Counted from the stretch's first letter, positions 9,541-17,253 are shown. The stretch is DNA of 19,709 bases from Podochytrium sp. JEL0797 (GCA_027596195.1 JADGJG010000443.1:1-19709), one strand, 5' to 3'. Numbers and translations: made by a program. Notes: generated by a model not told the origin, from the letters alone.

Positions 9541-9667
9541 CTCATCTTGTTTTCGCGTTTCGATTTTGTATTTCAAACTTGTTTTTTCGACGCGGGTTGG
9601 TCAGGTTTACGGGGATTCGAGATCTCCACTTCCCCCACTTCGTAATGCCATTATTAATTTCCTTGCC

Positions 9668-9826
9668 CATGTGATAGTGTAATAACGCGTGCCAATAACG
9701 CCTTCTCAAGTTCAAAAAGACATCCTCGCATCGCTTTTCGCATCCATGCGTGGCAGGATGTGGTTTCCGCAAACTAGTCCGTTGATGCGTTTTTCGTGTC
9801 TGGGGGTGTCTGGCGGTGCTTACGTT
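9668..9826. repeat. Direct repeat, unit 2 of 2
   Basis: Diverged second unit of the repeat at 9381-9540. The core GCTTTTCGCATCCATGCGTG (9733-9752) differs from unit 1 at only one position over that stretch. About 127 bp of unrelated-looking sequence lies between the two units. Confidence 0.75.
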
Positions 9827-10121
9827 GAGAGTTGAAGTTATCCCCCCGATTAGTTCTCTTTTTTTTAAAATTGGTGGATACGTACTGTAGGTCGAGCGAG
9901 CCTTTTGCACCGGTTCTTGCGGAATGAGATGGCATACAACGGTTGGAAATGGAAAGAGATTCGACATGGAGATTGGAGAAAAACAACCAATTGACTCGGC
10001 CTGTTGCCTTGGCATTCAACTGGGCAAAGTCAAACAAAACGAGATCATCCCACCTCCCACCCCCACCACTGCGAACCCTGCTAATAACAACAAAAAGGAT
10101 TCAAAAAACCATTCGATCCCG

Positions 10122-10736
10122 ATGCTCACACTCGCCCTCCTCGCGGCCGCCGCCACCGTCTCCGCATATACCCCGACCCCCGGTGTGCCCATCTGTTATA
10201 CCCGTCCCCACAAATTCGAACCCATCGAAATCGCAGACAGTATGACCATACTCTACACGGCAGACACGTGTAACGCCAAATGTGCTTCTTACCCGTTCCC
10301 TGGGATTAATTTTTCTGCCATGGTTCAAGCTGGCCCGTTCGTTTCGTGCTACTGTCTCATAGATTTTACATTCATGAACGACGTGTCGATTTACGATGGT
10401 TGCAAGCCGTGTGAGACCTTCCCGAATCACGTTGGATACCCACGGCAGAATTTCTCGACTTGTGGTGTTGCGGATCCGGAGAGTGGGTTTATTCGGCTCG
10501 TTTCGGCTATGCCTATTGTTGCCGTGCACAAAGAAACTGCGTCTGTGGTCACAACCGTTTCTGATGTTGGAGAAGCTGTCACCCAGGGGGCTGAACACGT
10601 CACCACCGTTATTGTTGCGCAAGTGCCGGGTCGAGAGGGGGTGGCAAGTCCGAGTAAGGAAGTGGTGAAGTCGAGTGGGAGTGGAATGATTCGGAAAGGG
10701 GTCTTGGTTTCTGTGCTGAGTGTTTTGTTGTTTTGA
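10122..10736 (+). CDS. WSC-like cysteine-rich GPI-type surface protein
   Basis: A single exon of 204 aa. Residues 1-15 form a signal peptide (MLTLALLAAAATVSA). Eight cysteines follow (25, 50, 54, 76, 78, 94, 97, 114), with a TCNAKC pair and a CYC pair spaced as in WSC carbohydrate-binding domains, so WSC-like is the best call; some canonical residues are not obvious. A Val/Thr/Glu-rich stalk (about 130-172) leads to a small-residue segment (KSSGSG, 173-178) and a hydrophobic tail ending the protein (183-204), the layout of a GPI-attachment signal. The ATG at 10122 is chosen because it begins the signal peptide; the frame is open upstream to 9924, but that extension would bury the signal. The product is predicted at the plasma membrane or wall, as sensor or wall component. 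A damaged copy of its 3' end lies downstream. Confidence 0.8.
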   Translation: MLTLALLAAAATVSAYTPTPGVPICYTRPHKFEPIEIADSMTILYTADTCNAKCASYPFPGINFSAMVQAGPFVSCYCLIDFTFMNDVSIYDGCKPCETFPNHVGYPRQNFSTCGVADPESGFIRLVSAMPIVAVHKETASVVTTVSDVGEAVTQGAEHVTTVIVAQVPGREGVASPSKEVVKSSGSGMIRKGVLVSVLSVLLF

Positions 10737-11051
10737 TAAAAGCGAAATGGATTCATAAAAGGTGAATGATTACCCCCACTGTCGTCATGCGCAAGTGCCG
10801 GGGGTCGTGAGAGTCGTGAGGGGGAGGCAAGTTCGAGTGAGGAGGTGGTGAAGTTGAGCGGGAGTGGAATGATTCGGACAGAGGACGGTCTGCATTATAA
10901 GTTGGTTTTTGTAAGAAAGACTGGTGTAACTCAAAAACAAGTGGCAGAAAAACATGGCTCGTTAATTAATTCTTAAATTCATTTATTAATCCACTCACTC
11001 AATCATCATTTCTTAAATAATAAAAACATCCGTTCTTTCCTCCACCTTGAA
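10737..11051. other. Intergenic region after WSC-like gene
   Basis: Contains the 3'-end remnant at 10773-10880. AT-rich sequence with AATAAT/AATAAA-like signals near 11017-11022 lies between the convergent ends of the WSC-like gene (+) and the next Kre9-like gene (-). No other feature is seen. Confidence 0.5.
10773..10880 (+). pseudogene. Broken tandem copy of the WSC-like gene 3' end
   Basis: This stretch repeats 10602-10706 of the WSC-like gene, including the GCGCAAGTGCCGGG, GAGTGA/AAGGAGGTGGTGAAG and GGGAGTGGAATGATTCGGA blocks, at an offset of about 170 bp. Indels near 10800-10825 destroy the frame, and there is no start or hydrophobic tail. It is read as a remnant of a partial tandem duplication of the stalk and GPI-signal region. 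Confidence 0.75.
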
Positions 11052-11584
11052 TTAAATTGAAAGCATCAGAAGTAGGATCAAAGAACAGGAAGCAACGCCC
11101 ATTCCAGCATTCGAGGCTTTAGCAACTGCTGGCGTAGAAGCAGAAGCGGCTGCCACAACTGGAGCAGCGGCTCCTCCAGTGATGGCAAATGTTGGACCAT
11201 ACCAATAAATAAATGACGTGGTTTCTTTGTACGCTGCCTTTACGCAGTAGCTGCTTCCCGAAGGAATATTCGTCGAGATTGTTGTCGTGGCAGTCAAATC
11301 GGACACGACTGGATTTGGAGAAAAACTCAACGCACCACTTTGAGCAATGGTAACAAGGTTTGGATTAGAGCAGTCATCGATTTCAAAACTCAAGGATGCT
11401 GCGTTGAAGGCTGGATCGGGAGAGCCCGTGATGGACCACACGATATGGATGTTTTGGCCGGCCGTCAATGTCTGGTTTTGTGAACGGTATTAAACTCAGA
11501 AACAGCGATATTGCTGATGTTTACCTGGCCCGTGAGGGGCGCAGTGATTGAGATGGAAGCTCCACTTGAAGTGAGGGAAATCAT
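11052..11584 (-). CDS. Kre9/Knh1-like domain protein with GPI-type tail, no visible signal peptide
   Basis: Two exons, 11584-11525 and 11471-11052, around a 53-nt GT-AG phase-0 intron; 159 aa. The core ISITAPLTGQTLTAGQ, HIVWSITG, SLSFEI and a GPTFAITG end align with the two full Kre9-like genes in this window (ISIVSPLTGSTY, QITWALTG, NISFEIN, SPTFSIEG). An Ala/Ser/Thr-rich linker follows, and then a hydrophobic C-terminus (about 143-159) like a GPI signal. Two cysteines replace part of the region that lacks them in the other copies. The model starts directly at the domain, so a secretion signal is missing. Either an upstream exon was not found (there is no ATG on this strand between 11585 and 11810) or the gene has lost its 5' end. 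Wall beta-glucan assembly is the role suggested by Kre9. Confidence 0.65.
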
Positions 11585-11809
11585 TTTTTGTTCTTTTTTT
11601 TGTTCTTTTTTTGGATCGTGACTTTCGCGTTCCAGAACCAATTTAAATTTATGGAAAAGGGAAACAAAGGGTGCGAAGAAAGGGTAGGAACGTTCTTTTT
11701 TTTATTCGTTTTTCTGCCAAAGCTTTTCGTGGTCCCTCCCTTCCTCCTTCCAATTATTTACTTTTTATGGAGGGAAACTGAAATTAACAAACAAACCAGT
11801 CCCTTATTC

Positions 11810-12058
11810 TCAAGCAGAACGACAACGACAAATACAAGCACATGACTGAACAGCAGGTCCCAGTCTCTTGGAAGGAAACTGAGCCTCGGCAAACGCCAGA
11901 TTCGCCTTCAAGTTGGCATCATCTTGAAGACTGTCTTGCTCCAAGGCCAAGCTCAGAGAGCCGGAAATCCCGGTGGTTGACATCCAGGTAGATCCTGCCA
12001 TAACAGACGAGGTTTGAAGGACGGCGAAGAGAGCAGCAGCAAAGAATGTGACTTTCAT
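11810..12058 (-). CDS. Small secreted peptide precursor with dibasic site and CxCxCxC tail
   Basis: A single exon of 82 aa. Residues 1-21 are a good signal peptide (MKVTFFAAALFAVLQ..SVMA), giving a ~61-residue secreted product. The central part (about 25-60) is Ser/Leu/Ala/Asp-rich without cysteine. At 64-65 lies a Lys-Arg pair of the type cut by Kex2. The remaining 17 residues contain all four cysteines, in strict alternation (73, 75, 77, 79: CACICRC), and then RSA. That layout is signal, propeptide, dibasic site and a short Cys-rich peptide. I do not recognise a family. CxC spacing could bind metal, as in metallothioneins, or form a compact disulfide peptide; either is inference. An alternative is that this is the first, signal-bearing exon of the Kre9-like gene downstream (11052-11584), but no strong donor is seen. 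Confidence 0.55.
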   Translation of the reverse strand: MKVTFFAAALFAVLQTSSVMAGSTWMSTTGISGSLSLALEQDSLQDDANLKANLAFAEAQFPSKRLGPAVQSCACICRCRSA

Positions 12059-12468
12059 TTTGAGTTGTTTTTTTTCATTTTGTTCCGGCGGATGACTCAA
12101 AAATAGAACTGGTTCGGTGATAAAAAGAACTTAAGGGGGTTTGTCCCTTCTCCCCCATTTCTCCCCTTTTTCAATTCAAATGAGAAATGTAATGTATACC
12201 ACCCTCCCCCCTCCGGTTTTCTCATATTATAGCAGGGGAGGGGAGGAGGTGGCCGCACGACACATCCAGAAACGCGTTCAGGCCACCCCAGATCAACGGC
12301 AATTTTGAACAATCAAGCCCGCGCGAAGATTCTGAAGCGGAACATTTTTTTCGGGTCAAACTAAATTCTTTCTTTCGTATACCTATTTTAAATTCGAACC
12401 GTCGAGTTTCCAACGATTTCGGGGGCCTGCACCATTATTCCCCGTCTTTTATTAAATATTTTCAAAAA
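12059..12468. other. Intergenic region upstream of small secreted precursor
   Basis: Presumed promoter of the 11810-12058 gene and 3' region of the Kre9-like gene at 12469. It includes pyrimidine-rich stretches (about 12147-12170 and 12201-12218). The segment from about 12413 to 12468 belongs to the inverted duplication and carries the shared ATTATTCCCCGTCTTTTATTA block. No gene is seen. Confidence 0.5.
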
Positions 12469-13282
12469 TCAAAACAAAAACAACATCGAAACCGCGACAG
12501 CGGCAGAGATTTTGGAAGCAAAAGCAGCGGAAGTGACAGACGTCGAGTTGACCATGCTGCTAACTGTGGCTTGAGACTCGGGCGTCGTCAAAATGCCCTC
12601 AATGCTGAAGGTTGGCGAGTACCAATACACTAAGTTCGACGTGTCCTTGAAGACCCCCTTGACTGCGAACTGTTTTCCACTGGTGATGTTTGGAACGCTC
12701 GTTTCGGCCGTCAAATCACCGATAACTGGCTGGACCTTGAAGGAAAGTGCGCCGTTTGGAGCGAGGAACACGTTGTTTTCGTCGACAACCTCCTGCAAAC
12801 AGAGTCAGCGTGGAAACCGGAAAAAAAAGAGACCAAGTTTACTCACGTTGATTTCAAAGGAAATATTGGCCTTGTTGAAGACATCGTTTGGAGTTCCGGT
12901 CAACGCCCAAGTGATTTGCTAATTCAAGTTTTTAGTGAAGGGGCGACTGATTTAACAAGTAGCTCACCATCGTCTGCCCAACGTGGTAAGTAGATCCAGT
13001 CAAAGGAGAGACGATGCTGATGCCGGATCCGAATGAGGTCAAGCTGCCGCTGGGAGCGGGACTGCCGGCGGGGGCTCTTCGTGGCATCACTGAAGTGATC
13101 GCCGCTTTCGCAGAGGCGACAGTCGACGAAGCCGCATTCATACTCGAAACAGAAGACACTCTCTCAAAGTAAGTTGAGGAGTGAGCGGATTGAGTCGTAG
13201 AGGCATCGGCGGTAAAGTCGGACACGGTTGTCTGAGCCAGAGCGGAAGAAAGAGCAGCCAGAACAACAGAAACGACTTTCAT
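12469..13282 (-). CDS. Kre9/Knh1-like GPI-type surface protein, left copy
   Basis: Three exons, 13282-12968, 12918-12847 and 12792-12469, with two phase-0 GT-AG introns of 49 and 54 nt; 236 aa. It has a signal peptide (MKVVSVVLAALSSALAQ) and a Ser/Thr/Ala-rich linker (about 18-85). A Kre9/Knh1-type domain of about 100 residues follows (ISIVSPLTGSTYHVGQ, ITWALTG, NISFEIN, PNGALSF, WYSPTFSIEG). It ends with a second Ser/Thr stretch and a hydrophobic C-terminus ending MLFLF, typical of a GPI signal. Family knowledge links Kre9/Knh1 proteins to beta-1,6-glucan assembly and the outer wall. The inverted partner is at 18733-19558 with identical exon phases; linkers differ most, which suggests relaxed constraint there. 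The product is predicted to be secreted and anchored at plasma membrane or wall. Confidence 0.85.
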
Positions 13283-13592
13283 TTTTGTAGAGTTTATAAT
13301 TATCTGGAATTATGAGCATAAAAGTGCGAATATCTTGGATTTTTATAAAAATTTAATGGATCATCTAATATTTTTTAAAATCCGACAAATCAAAAACCGC
13401 TATTAGTGTATTGTTTAAAAAATTGAGTAATAAAGAGAGAGTCTGCGTAAGTATGAGCAAGAAAACGGCATTGAAAGGGACACATCGCCGCGTCCAAAAG
13501 CCACAAATATAACAATCATAATTTCTATTTAACTCTTTCTTATTTTATTCTCAAATTCTTAATATGCCTCGCAAAATTCAGACTCAATTCCT
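13283..13592. other. Intergenic region between left Usp fragment and Kre9-like gene
   Basis: AT-rich, aligning only patchily with 18467-18732 of the right arm. The shared island GGACGCGGCGATGTGTCC (13482-13499 on the - strand) and the TATAA-containing, TCTACAAAAATG-type leader next to the Kre9 start are best preserved, so they may be regulatory. No gene is seen. Confidence 0.5.
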
Positions 13593-13880
13593 TCATTTCA
13601 TCCTCAGTCTGTCCTCAGTCGGTCTCAACACGGCCATAGGACAGTGGCAGTGCTTGACGCAATACTTCCCAACCGATCCGCGCGTACCGAGACTCTTTCC
13701 AAATCGCGACCCAAGAATCAACACATTCGCATCCAACTCCTTCACCGTCTGCACCAACGACTCCTTCACCTGCCCAACCATCGAGAAGGCCTTGTAATTA
13801 ATTCGCTGGAAAAACAAATCTTGAGCGAATCGCGCCAGGAGTGCATGACTTTCTCCTTCAGCCAAGACCATATCACTGAC
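13593..13880 (-). pseudogene. Truncated universal stress protein (Usp) domain copy
   Basis: The frame from about 13880 to 13593 encodes AEGESHALLARF through CPMAVLRPTED, nearly residue-for-residue the C-terminal half of the intact Usp gene at 17921-18466. It includes the GSRFG..GTRGS nucleotide-loop region. Upstream of about 13880 the similarity stops: the first half of the fold, with the first beta strand and its Asp, has no recognisable counterpart, and the only in-frame ATG (13871) would give a 92-residue fragment. At the 3' end an extra ~11 nt (AGGCTGAGGAC-type duplication near 13607) shifts the frame, so the product ends after RLRMK instead of the longer acidic tail. A short functional product cannot be excluded. 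Confidence 0.7.
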
Positions 13881-14449
13881 GTGGATTTCGATGCGGTGGT
13901 GAGCGCGAGATGGATTCCGCACAAACAGCCGTTGTAACAGCAATTTTGTCGCGACGGTGTGCCACCATCAATGCAAAATGCCCGCGGCTTTCTGTGTTCA
14001 ATCTCGCCAATGACATTGCCGATGGGAGTCGAATTTTTTATATTTTTATATTTATGTAGGTGGGAAAAGGAGAAGTAGGCTTCACGTATCCCAAACGATC
14101 CGCTTTGTACCCTGAATATGAACGGTGGCGTCCAGGCGCAAAGATGACCCTTCCAAAAACGAGCCGTGCGGCAGCGCGATCGGCATCTGCCTCGAATGGC
14201 CACGAGGCTGTTAGAACCCGTCGCCATGGGTACCACCGTTGTTTTTAGGAATTGTATTCATAAAATTAAATAAAAAAATATGCAAGCTCTCTTCCATTCT
14301 TATTTCTTTCTGAGTGTTGATAAAGGGAAACTCCCAGAAATTCATTTTTCTATTTGTAACTGGGTTCCCTCCCTCTCATTTCAAATATGGGGAAAACAGG
14401 TCGTTTGGTTACTTTTTGACGAAACCTTATCTCATCGTTTATTACAAAT

Positions 14450-14471
14450 ACTCCCTCCAATTGGAGGGAGT
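14450..14471. repeat. Perfect 22-bp palindrome
   Basis: The sequence ACTCCCTCCAA joined to TTGGAGGGAGT is perfectly self-complementary with no loop. It could be a dimeric-protein binding site or the head-to-head ends of a vanished inverted-repeat element. It is immediately followed by tandem repeats. Confidence 0.9.
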
Positions 14472-14552
14472 TTGCAAGTGGTTTGCAAGTGTACGAGCAC
14501 CCCCGCGGGTCGGGGGCGCGAGTGGCTGCAGAGTGGCTGGACCGCTGGACCG
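14470..14552. repeat. Cluster of nested short tandem repeats and a hairpin
   Basis: GTTTGCAAGTG occurs twice in direct tandem (14470-14480, 14481-14491). A CCCCCG/CGGGGG hairpin with a 5-nt loop spans 14500-14516. AGTGGCTG occurs at 14521-14528 and 14532-14539. CTGGACCG occurs twice in tandem (14537-14544, 14545-14552). The block is GC-rich within AT-rich surroundings. Confidence 0.9.
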
Positions 14553-14737
14553 GGTGGCGTCCTCCGGCACCTGTCAAAAGCGATTTTTTGAATATCAGCC
14601 AACACACCAGACAAATATAATGGTGCGAACATTATTGATTTTATTCTCAAAAACAACTCTATATATCGAATTAAGCTACGTGCAAGGGGGGCGGGGGGGA
14701 GATTCAAAGTCCAAAAGATAAGACAACACAGCAAATA

Positions 14738-15370
14738 TTAGACAACCAGTTTCGGATCGCAACACTTGAAAGTGCGAATGTGTCTCTTGAGGGCGTCCTT
14801 GCGCGAGAATCGCGTGCCGGGACAACCGGGGCATACGAAAAGAACGTGTTTGTCATGAATGCTGGTCACGTGACGTGTGAGGTCTTGGTTTCTTGCAAAG
14901 GCGGCATCGCACTTGTGGCACTTGAAGGCGGAGGTGAGAGGGGAAGCGGGGAGGGGCTTGGATTTCTTGGGTTTGGGGGTGGTCGAGGGACATGGAGAGT
15001 CGGCTTCGCGCTTACGGTGCTCGGCTTGGTGGTGCGATAGGAGGGGGAACACAAACTGGGCCAGGGGCGGCAGCGATGGCGCGAGGAAGGGTGATGGGGA
15101 AGGCGAGGGCGATGCCGGCTGCGATAACAGAGGCAGGGCATTGCTCTCGCTGTGGATAGGCGAGGAAGCGTCGGAGGCATCGGGACAACAGCTCGAGGAT
15201 GAAGAGTAGGGCGATGCAGCCGCAAAGTAGACGAGGAGGTCCAGGCCACTGGCAAAATCGTGTTGTGTGGATGCAGTGTGGACGGGTTCCTCGCTGGGGA
15301 TAGTGATGGATGCAAATGTGAGCTGGGGGCTCGAGGGAGGCACTGGCAGAAGGAGGCTGGCAAGAGACAT
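14738..15370 (-). CDS. Two-finger C2H2/C2HC zinc-finger protein, probable transcription factor
   Basis: A single exon of 210 aa. The first ~140 residues are low-complexity Ser/Pro/Ala/Leu-rich, as in fungal activation domains. A basic KPKKSK at 133-138 could be a nuclear localisation signal. Finger 1 is classical: C151-x2-C154-x12-H167-x4-H172, with Phe and Leu core positions. Finger 2 is C180-x2-C183-x13-H197-x5-C203, so its last ligand is Cys rather than His (a CCHC-type finger), followed by a second adjacent Cys at 204. The protein ends six residues later. The linker between fingers is longer than the TGEKP type. Nuclear DNA binding is the expected role; no target can be named. The start is the first ATG (15370). 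Confidence 0.8.
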   Translation of the reverse strand: MSLASLLLPVPPSSPQLTFASITIPSEEPVHTASTQHDFASGLDLLVYFAAASPYSSSSSCCPDASDASSPIHSESNALPLLSQPASPSPSPSPFLAPSLPPLAQFVFPLLSHHQAEHRKREADSPCPSTTPKPKKSKPLPASPLTSAFKCHKCDAAFARNQDLTRHVTSIHDKHVLFVCPGCPGTRFSRKDALKRHIRTFKCCDPKLVV

Positions 15371-16095
15371 GGTTGGTGTCGGTGGTTTGGTTGTTTGGCG
15401 ATTAGAAGGCGGCGATTTCCGAATACTTATGTGATTTCAAGTGGCGCGGTTCCGCTGGCGTGCCACCACGATAAGAGGGAAGCTGTCACAAATTTTTTTG
15501 GGACCGTGCCTCCCGATAAGGATAAGGAAAAGGGAGTGAAATGGAGGATGATGCTTCCCTTGGTTTCATTTCCATGTGATCACGGTGGTCTAGGAAACAA
15601 CCATGTGTTCCTTTACTGAACTTTCTTTTCTCTTTCCCTTTTCAGGCGGTCGTGCGATAAGGTTGTGATGCACTCTGACTACCCCCTAAAAACCCGTATC
15701 TTTTCGGAACAGGGAGGGAGATGGTGTGCCACGCGAGATTCCTGACACTTGCCTGCTGATCGGGCACACACCTGGCACGAACATCATCGATACTCAAAGT
15801 GAGTTGCAAATTCCTGGTCCCAAAACTCATGGATGTTTGATATAGAATTGATCATGAAATTCTCCCTCTCTTGTCGCGGCGCTCTCGACCTAAACCAACT
15901 TCTTAACCCCGTCTCTGAAAAGACGGCTGACGCATCCTGGCGAGGTGAACGGGTGGCGAAACGCACCCGAAGACCATGTTCGCGAATCACGAATCCGGAT
16001 ATCGAAAAAGCAAAGAGAACGTGCGCTTGTTAACAGAATCTTTTGAATAAACACACAACGGACAAAACACGCACGAAATCCCGCAAAAAATCGCC
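15371..16095. other. Region between zinc-finger gene and ISU1
   Basis: Presumed promoter of the zinc-finger gene plus the 3' side of ISU1. On the + strand a pyrimidine-rich tract ending in AG (about 15620-15645), a GTGAGT at 15800 and a TAG acceptor-like site at 15843-15845 hint at a spliced transcript leading into the small frame at 15854. I could not join them into a convincing coding exon chain. Confidence 0.4.
15854..16033 (+). CDS. Possible small basic protein or last exon of an unresolved + strand gene
   Basis: A 59-residue frame that starts MKFSLSCRGALDLNQLLNP and ends with a basic, cysteine-containing segment (KRTRRPCSR ... RTCAC). A good ATG context (atcATGa) and an AATAAA signal at 16047-16052, just 13 nt past the stop, favour a real + strand transcript end; this would converge on ISU1. 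No family is recognised. It may be only the last exon of a gene whose upstream exons lie in 15541-15800. An antisense open frame (15784-15990) overlaps it. Weak call. Confidence 0.3.
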   Translation: MKFSLSCRGALDLNQLLNPVSEKTADASWRGERVAKRTRRPCSRITNPDIEKAKRTCAC

Positions 16096-17253
16096 TCAAA
16101 TGGTCACTTCCGCAGCCGGCTGTCCTTTGATGGCAACATCGCCACCCAAACGCAACTTCCGTTTGGTTTCCCAGTCCTTGACGGCGCTCTTGATAGCATC
16201 TTCAGCGAGCACTATTTAATTAAAAGTTAGTGATGCCGCCATGTTCGAGGAACATTCCAGGGGGGAAGGGGGGGGTGGCGGGGTGGAGGGAGAGTGGTTT
16301 CGCCAGCCACCTCATGCTCAGTGAGTTTCGAGTTGGCACCGAGTTGTCCTCCCACAAGTTGGAGGCACTTTCAAGAATTCCTAATCATCACCCACGTCCC
16401 ACGAAATCGCCGACGATTCCCCAGCATCGCCAGGTACGACGAGACGCGAAAATTAAGCAAGCCATCTTTCCGCCACCAACCTCTCATCCTCCAAACGACC
16501 AACAAGGAGAAACTCAAAATAAAACAAAAACAAAAAACTCAACTTGAACAATGCAGCTTCACAGGTGGCAATGACAGCTCCTTTGCGATATCCGTGTTCT
16601 TGACTCCCTTGGCATCCCAAATCTTCATGCCCTTAATATGCTCCGTGGCAAAACTCGACGATGCGATCGCTGACCCGCATCCAAACGTTTTGAATTTGAC
16701 TTCTTCGATTTCTCCTGTTTCCTCGTTGACTCGGATTTGAAGCTTCATGACGTCTCCGCAGGCGGGGGCGCCGACCTTTTTTGGGTTTGAGGCGTGATTG
16801 AGTGCGGGTATCATTCCAAGGATGGACAAAGACGTACCACTCCAGTTCCGACGTTTGGATCGTTCTTGGGCATAGAGCCCACGTTTCTTGGGTTTTCATA
16901 ATGATCAATGACCTGGTTGGATGAGAGGTGTGCAGGATCGTCCATTAGTAAAATGATTTCAAACGCAGCAGATAGAGCCAAAGGATAGTGCATTCCCGAT
17001 CCACACCGATCCGCGCGAGTTCCCATGCATCCCTTCCACCCGAGACGCAGATACTCCCATCACAACACATCCCTGGCGCCCCCATGGCCATAGTGGGAGA
17101 GACAGTGGGAAAGAAGAAAAGGCTTACCTTCTCGTGATACGATCTGGCCCCAAGACCCGCCTTGAGCAGCGGGTTTCCTGTGGAAGAGCGGGCGAGGAGG
17201 TTTGAGCTGCGTGTGGCAGCGGTGCAAGCAATGGTGCGGAGAGGGGCGAGCAT
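16096..17253 (-). CDS. ISU1: Mitochondrial iron-sulfur cluster assembly scaffold (IscU type)
   Basis: Scaffold on which [2Fe-2S] clusters are built in the mitochondrial matrix, working with Nfs1-Isd11-Acp, frataxin and the Hsp70/J-protein transfer system. Four exons: 17253-17128, 16912-16838, 16775-16544 and 16211-16096; 182 aa. Residues 1-37 form an Arg/Ser/Ala-rich presequence without acidic residues, as expected for matrix import. The conserved core begins at YHEK and VIDHYENPRNVGS. The three cluster-ligating cysteines are C73 (in GAPACGDV), C100 (FGCGSAIASSS) and C143 (LHCS), with the conserved Asp at 75. LPPVK at 136-140 is the Hsp70-binding motif. Met145, after Cys-Ser, is the residue whose change to Ile bypasses frataxin in yeast Isu1; here it is Met, and its codon is split by the third intron (332 nt, longest in the window). 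The C-terminal tail continues to QPAAEVTI. Confidence 0.97.

Larger units (their letters stand above)
9288..10121. promoter_or_regulatory. Divergent intergenic region between VPS35 and WSC-like gene
   Basis: VPS35 leaves to the left and the WSC-like gene to the right, so this 834-bp region should contain both promoters. A diverged direct repeat occupies about 9381-9540 and 9668-9826. TATA-like TATAAATAA is at 9402-9410, flanked by ACGCGT at 9397-9402 and 9410-9415; a third ACGCGT lies at 9685-9690. ACGCGT is the MluI cell-cycle box bound by MBF in ascomycete yeasts; its activity here is unproven. No supported gene is seen. Confidence 0.55.
12413..13880 (-). repeat. Inverted duplication, left arm (Usp fragment plus Kre9-like gene)
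   Basis: Read on the - strand, this segment carries a Usp 3' half followed by a full Kre9-like gene, in the same order as 18130-19608 on the + strand. The intergenic DNA also aligns (for example GGACGCGGCGATGTGTCC and TTTTATGCTCA just before the Kre9 start), and so does the 3' flank (AATAAAAGACGGG). Similarity is uneven: the Usp segment is nearly identical, Kre9 exon 3 is roughly nine-tenths identical, and the intergenic DNA and Kre9 exon 1 are clearly more diverged. Confidence 0.9.
13881..14737. other. Non-coding region between Usp fragment and zinc-finger gene
   Basis: No supported gene. Open frames on both strands are unrelated to known families and show no paralogue. It contains a perfect palindrome at 14450-14471, nested short tandem repeats at 14470-14552 in a GC-rich island, and a G-rich run near 14684-14699. 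Confidence 0.5.

Noticed and set aside
9542..10015. 157-residue - strand open frame across the second direct-repeat unit
   Set aside because: Parallel peptides in the two units follow from DNA repeat similarity; no start context, motif or codon support for a gene.
14450..14471. Resemblance of CTCCCTCC palindrome ends to plant Stowaway-type MITE termini
   Set aside because: Only the terminal octamer fits; there is no internal element and no TA duplication on both sides, so a transposon call is not supported.
15646..15720. Possible start of a Zn2Cys6 cluster (RSCDK) after a good acceptor-like site
   Set aside because: The remaining cysteines of the cluster could not be found in any frame or plausible next exon.
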